Positions 28,956 through 32,148 of a DNA stretch of 32,148 nt are shown here, one piece after another. Within the stretch, counting starts at the first letter, position 1. Every line of letters begins with the position of its first letter. The stretch is from contig CALVWO010000001.1 in assembly GCA_944367465.1 (NCBI GenBank), forward strand, positions 70,758 to 102,905, read 5' to 3'. Below the pieces are notes generated by a model. The model had not been told where the DNA came from, did no database searches, and saw nothing but the letters and a program-made list of their open reading frames with translations. This stretch comes from an uncultured Clostridia bacterium (GTDB lineage Bacteria > Bacillota > Clostridia > Christensenellales > Borkfalkiaceae). A program made the position numbers and the translations under genes.

Positions 28956-30230
28956 ATGAAAAAAGATTATAATATCGATACCCTCTGCGTTCAGGCGGGC
29001 TGGGCGCCCAAGACGGGCGAGAGCCGCATTCCCCCCATCGTACAGAGCACCACGTTCTTCTACGGCGATTCGCAGGCGATGGCGGATCTGTTCGACCTCA
29101 AACGCGACGGATTCTTCTATACCCGCCTTGCAAACCCCACCGTGGACGTGCTCGAAAAGAAGGTTGCCGCGCTCGAAGGCGGTGCCTGCGGGATCGGATG
29201 CGCATCGGGGATGTCTGCCCTGCTCCTCACGGCGATGACACTGTGCGAGGCGGGAGACAACATTGTGACCGCATGCGAAATTTACGGCGGCACTTTCAAC
29301 CTCTTCTCGACCACGCTGCCGAAGTTCGGCATTGAGGCACGTTTTTTTGACGCGGACGCCCCTGCGGAAGAGATCGAAAAACTCATCGACGAAAAGACGA
29401 AATTTGTTTTTGCCGAAACGGTCTCCAATCCCGCCATCGTTGTACTCGATTTCGATAAGGTCGCGGCGGTCTGCAAAAAGCACGGCGTGCTCTTTATTGT
29501 GGACAACACGCTTGTAACGCCCGTGCTTTGCCGTCCGCTCGAGCTCGGCGCGGACATCGTCGTGCATTCGACGAGCAAGTATATGGACGGGCACGCTGCC
29601 GCACTCGGCGGCATGATCGTGGACGGCGGAAAGTTCTCCTTTAAGGGAAACAAACGCTACCCCGCCTTCAACACGCCCGACGAGAGCTATCACGGGCTCG
29701 TTTACGCCGATCTTCCCGTCGCGTTCGGCACCAAATGCCGCGCACAAATGATGCGCGACACGGGCGCCATCATGAGCCCGCAGAACGCCTTCCTGACCAT
29801 CCTCGGCAGCGATACGCTCGCGCTCCGCATGGAGCGTCATTGCCGCAATGCGGAAAAGATCGCCGCCTTCCTGGAAAAACACCCCAAGATCGAATGGGTG
29901 CATTACGCCGCGCTGCCCTCCGATAAACACCATGCTCTGGCGCAGAAATATCTTCCGAAGGGGACGGGCGGGATGATGAGCTTCGGGATCCGCGGCGACG
30001 TCAAAGCCTGCGCTCGCTTTATGGAGAGCCTGAAGATCGCCACGCAGGAAACGCACGTTGCCGATGTGAGGAGCTGCGTTCTTCATCCCGCGTCCACGAC
30101 GCACCGCCAGCTCACCGAGGAGCAGCTCGTCAGCGCAGGGATCGCTCCCAACCTCGTCCGCCTCTCCGTAGGCATCGAGGACGCGGACGACCTGATCGCA
30201 GATCTCGGTCAGGCGCTCGGAAAGGTATAA
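28956..30230 (+). CDS. metY: O-acetylhomoserine sulfhydrylase (MetY-type PLP enzyme)
   Basis: The 424-residue protein belongs to the Cys/Met-metabolism PLP family. The PLP-binding lysine is Lys208 in HSTSKYMDGH; FYTRLANPTVDVLEKKVAALEGG and CASGMSALLLTAMT are the N-terminal and cofactor segments, and LSVGIEDADDLIADL is the C-terminal end. The length and the pairing with metA point to O-acetylhomoserine aminocarboxypropyltransferase, which forms homocysteine from O-acetylhomoserine and sulfide. Cystathionine gamma-synthase is less likely because those proteins are about 40 residues shorter. A GAGG site lies nine bases before the ATG. No SAM riboswitch or T-box is seen upstream. Confidence 0.9.
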   Translation: MKKDYNIDTLCVQAGWAPKTGESRIPPIVQSTTFFYGDSQAMADLFDLKRDGFFYTRLANPTVDVLEKKVAALEGGACGIGCASGMSALLLTAMTLCEAGDNIVTACEIYGGTFNLFSTTLPKFGIEARFFDADAPAEEIEKLIDEKTKFVFAETVSNPAIVVLDFDKVAAVCKKHGVLFIVDNTLVTPVLCRPLELGADIVVHSTSKYMDGHAAALGGMIVDGGKFSFKGNKRYPAFNTPDESYHGLVYADLPVAFGTKCRAQMMRDTGAIMSPQNAFLTILGSDTLALRMERHCRNAEKIAAFLEKHPKIEWVHYAALPSDKHHALAQKYLPKGTGGMMSFGIRGDVKACARFMESLKIATQETHVADVRSCVLHPASTTHRQLTEEQLVSAGIAPNLVRLSVGIEDADDLIADLGQALGKV

Positions 30231-30257
30231 CGAAAATCCAACGAAAGAAGGTTTGCC

Positions 30258-31169
30258 ATGCCTATCGTTATAGACCGCAACATACCTGCCTACTCTGTTC
30301 TCAACAATGAACGCATCTTTGTTATGGACAGCGACCGCGCGACCTCGCAGGATATACGTCCCATCGAGATCGCGATCCTCAATCTCATGCCGACAAAGAT
30401 CGAGACGGAGACGCAGTTCATGCGGCTTCTCTCCAATTCACCCCTGCAGGTGAACATCACGCTCATCCATACCGAAAGTTACCGCTCCAAAAATACGGAG
30501 GCGGCTTACCTCGAGCGCTTTTACCAGCCCTTTGAAAAGGTGAAGGACAAGCATTTCGACGGCATGATCGTGACGGGCGCGCCCGTTGAAGATATGGACT
30601 TTCACGACGTCGCATACTGGGACGAACTGACAAAACTCTTCGACTGGACAAAGACCAACGTCACATCCACCATCTTCATCTGCTGGGGAGCGATGGCGGC
30701 ACTGTACTACTTTTACGGCATTCCCAAATATCCCCTTCCGCGCAAGCTCTTCGGCGTATTCGCGCACAGAAAAGTACATTTCGATACACCCGATCCCCTG
30801 ATGCGCGGGATCTCCGACGAATTCCATGTGTGTCATTCCCGTCACTCTACGGTGCGGGAATCGGATATCCGCAGAGATAAACGTCTGAAGATCCTGGCGA
30901 CCTCGCACCGCGCGGGCGTAGCGATCGCAAGTTCGACCGATCACAGCCAGATCTTTGTTCTCGGGCACATGGAGTATGACCGCGATACCCTCAAAAAGGA
31001 ATATGAGCGCGATCTTGCCAAAGGACTGCCCATCGAAAAACCTTTCTGCTATTTTGCCGACAAGGAATGCACAAAGATCAATATGAACTGGTCGTCTACC
31101 GCAAACCTTTTTTACAACAACTGGCTCAACTTCGTCTATCAGACGACCCCTTATCAGTTCGATAAATAA
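30258..31169 (+). CDS. metA: Homoserine O-acetyltransferase (MetA/HTS family)
   Basis: The 303-residue enzyme activates homoserine for methionine synthesis. The nucleophile Cys142 is in FICWGAMAA, and His237 and Glu239 (LGHMEYD) complete the triad. Family annotation is often O-succinyltransferase, but residue 111 is Glu in VTGAPVE; in this family Glu at 111 goes with acetyl-CoA and Gly with succinyl-CoA (Bacillus cereus versus E. coli type). Acetyl specificity also agrees with the upstream metY. The gap to metY is only 27 bases with an AAGAAGG site, so they are co-transcribed, and the operon ends at a strong terminator. Confidence 0.93.
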   Translation: MPIVIDRNIPAYSVLNNERIFVMDSDRATSQDIRPIEIAILNLMPTKIETETQFMRLLSNSPLQVNITLIHTESYRSKNTEAAYLERFYQPFEKVKDKHFDGMIVTGAPVEDMDFHDVAYWDELTKLFDWTKTNVTSTIFICWGAMAALYYFYGIPKYPLPRKLFGVFAHRKVHFDTPDPLMRGISDEFHVCHSRHSTVRESDIRRDKRLKILATSHRAGVAIASSTDHSQIFVLGHMEYDRDTLKKEYERDLAKGLPIEKPFCYFADKECTKINMNWSSTANLFYNNWLNFVYQTTPYQFDK

Positions 31170-31172
31170 ACG

Positions 31173-31198
31173 AACGGCGCATCAGGCGCCGTTTTTTT
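31173..31198 (+). terminator. Terminator of metY-metA
   Basis: AACGGCGC (31173-31180), a five-base loop and GCGCCGTT (31186-31193) lead into a run of seven T bases. Confidence 0.92.
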
Positions 31199-31204
31199 GT
31201 GATT

Positions 31205-31964
31205 TCAATTTCCGCAAAAAATTGCGCCGGACCCGGACGAAGAGGCGCTCGTGGAAAATGTATACACCTGCTTATTCGAAAAGTCGTAACTCTCGATGAA
31301 AGTCTGGATAATGCGCGGCGCGCCGCCCCACCAGATGGGATGCCCGATAAATACCGCAGCGTATTCGACGAACCGCGCGACGGAGCCCTCGATCGCCGGG
31401 CGCGCGTTCTCATCGTTCTGCTCCTGCCTTGCCCGGCAGTTGCTGTCCGTATAATCGAGATCCTCTTCCGTATAAGCGACCTGCGGCACGATCTGCCAGA
31501 GCACCCCTCCCGCAGCTGCGGCAATATACTCCGCCACCTCCTGCGTATTTCCTGTGTTGGAGAAATAGACAACGAGCACCTCGTGCGTTTGAGTCGGGAG
31601 CCCGGCGGAATATTCCATGCGCACTTCACGGTTCCCGAAGTTCCACATATCCGTCTTTTCGATTGCTCCCCACGCTTCCTCGCTCCCTGCATACAGGATC
31701 ACCGTGACCGAACTGTCGGCAATAAAGTAATTGCCGATGCTCACCACGCTCGTCGGGATATACAGCTCGGCGATACCGCTCGTTCTGCGAAACGCCGCCT
31801 CTCCGATCGCCGAAACGCCGTCCGGCACGACGGCGTTATGTCCGCCACGGATGAGCGTATTCGTAGCCCTTTCAATGAGATGTCCGTTTTCTGCACGGAA
31901 CGCGGTATTTCCGTCTGCCACCGTAATTGAGAAGGAGGAGTATGTACTTTTGCTTCTTCAGCAT
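31205..31964 (-). pseudogene. Decayed surface protein: BspA-type repeat plus flavodoxin domain
   Basis: The body frame (31205-31921) begins with one BspA/LRR_5-type repeat (LIERATNTLIRGGHNAVVPDGV; LYIPTSVVSIGNYF) and continues into a flavodoxin-like domain (VLVVYFSNTGNTQEVAEYIAA, the FMN phosphate loop; GHPIWWGGAPRIIQTF). It stops after FSTSASSSGSG, about 40 residues before the normal end of such flavodoxins, right at the metA terminator. At the other end a plausible start (ATG at 31964 behind AAGGAGG, encoding MLKKQKYILLLL, signal-peptide-like) is in a different frame, and the body frame itself has a stop just upstream. Deletion plus frameshift at both ends is the simplest reading. A short functional protein from the GTG at 31921 is possible but lacks a ribosome site. 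Confidence 0.55.
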
Positions 31965-32040
31965 CACCTCCTTCGCGCAAACCGTCTGCTCCCGCAAACG
32001 CCCCCTTCAAGTCCCTTCTTATTCCTTTTTCTTACCAAAC

Positions 32041-32066
32041 AAAAAAACGGAGCAAAAGCTCCGTTT
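32041..32066 (-). terminator. Terminator of tRNA-Leu
   Basis: On the minus strand AACGGAGC, a TTTT loop and GCTCCGTT are followed by a T-run. It lies seven bases past the CCA end of the tRNA. Confidence 0.88.
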
Positions 32067-32072
32067 TCTGTT

Positions 32073-32148
32073 TGGTGCGGACGAAGGGACTTGAACCCCC
32101 ATGGTCTCCCACAGGAACCTGAAACCTGCGCGTCTGCCAATTTCGCCA
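32073..32148 (-). tRNA. tRNA-Leu (anticodon CAG), 5' end outside the window
   Basis: The minus strand shows TGGCGAAATTGGCAGACGC (D arm, positions 8 onward), an anticodon loop TTCAGGT giving CAG, a class II variable arm GGGAGACCATG, the TTCAAGT T-loop and an encoded ACCA end. The 3' acceptor strand CGTCCGC has no partner in the window because the sequence stops at tRNA position 8; the missing seven bases should be GCGGACG. Base pair 31-39 reads T-T, a minor oddity. It decodes CUG leucine codons. Confidence 0.9.

Noticed and set aside
28905-30104. 399-codon open frame on the minus strand
   Set aside because: It is antisense to metY, which has its PLP lysine and full family length.
31932-31974. 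Inverted repeat GAAGGAGG / CCTCCTTC as a regulatory hairpin
   Set aside because: The arms are two ribosome-site-like sequences on opposite strands near a decayed gene; no T-run or further pairing supports a function.
1-32148. Prophage, insertion sequence or integron in the window
   Set aside because: No transposase, integrase, phage structural gene or terminal repeats with target duplication were found.

Overview
The window reads as chromosomal core DNA of an endospore-forming Clostridia-type Firmicute. It carries yabP-yabQ-divIC-type sporulation genes, Firmicute-style sigma-A promoters, a secG-rnr-smpB block, a DtxR/MntR regulator, BipA and Rho. Base composition is moderately GC-rich. A gut Christensenellales/Borkfalkia-like lineage would fit, but that is an inference from style and content; no rRNA is present to confirm it. 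Gene density is high and many neighbours overlap by ATGA, so most genes sit in translationally coupled operons.

Layout. 1-1963 (+): the end of a substrate-binding protein, an ATPase and a permease of an NMT1/SsuA-type ABC importer. 1724-2866 (-): a YkvI-like membrane carrier whose 3' end runs 240 bp into the permease gene. 3010-5265 (+): an unusual PadR regulator with a long coiled coil and four C-terminal membrane helices. 5346-6440 (-): an AT-rich island with two small unknown genes behind a promoter, a long rod-like RNA structure and a terminator. 6458-9883 (-): an operon of DUF1934, a metallo-beta-lactamase-fold protein, rho and a ROK sugar kinase. 9950-11497 (-): YgjP-type metalloprotein and prephenate dehydrogenase. 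11606-12889 (+): EPSP synthase. 13039-13419 (-): DtxR/MntR regulator. 13475-16260 (-): GH127 glycosidase coupled to a low-molecular-weight phosphatase, divergent from a small XRE regulator. 16603-19205 (-): yabP, yabQ, divIC-like, Ppx/GppA-like and an M50 metalloprotease. 19291-21117 (-): typA/bipA. 21275-25734 (-): aroK, ketopantoate reductase, gltX, thyA and folA. 25909-31169 (+): secG, rnr, smpB, metY and metA. 31205-31964 (-): a decayed surface flavodoxin gene. 32073-end (-): a tRNA-Leu cut by the window edge.

How genes work together. AroA, AroK and TyrA supply steps of aromatic amino acid synthesis. MetA and MetY form a two-step route from homoserine to homocysteine; residue Glu111 of MetA predicts acetyl-CoA use, matching the O-acetylhomoserine substrate of MetY. 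ThyA and DHFR are the coupled thymidylate/folate pair. SecG, RNase R and SmpB are the export and trans-translation block.

Most notable observations. (1) Six genes (DUF1934, ygjP, aroA, xre, aroK, smpB) have a TATAAT box ending only 6 or 7 bases before the start codon; five of these boxes have a recognisable -35 exactly 17 bases upstream. This predicts leaderless mRNAs, unusual for a Firmicute. (2) A predicted ~210-nt structured RNA has its 5' end, predicted from the promoter, at the base of a 15-bp closing stem; it is followed by a terminator and two small unknown genes. (3) The PadR protein looks membrane-tethered and contains eight perfect 11-residue repeats. (4) An 18-base dyad-containing element recurs at three gene borders.
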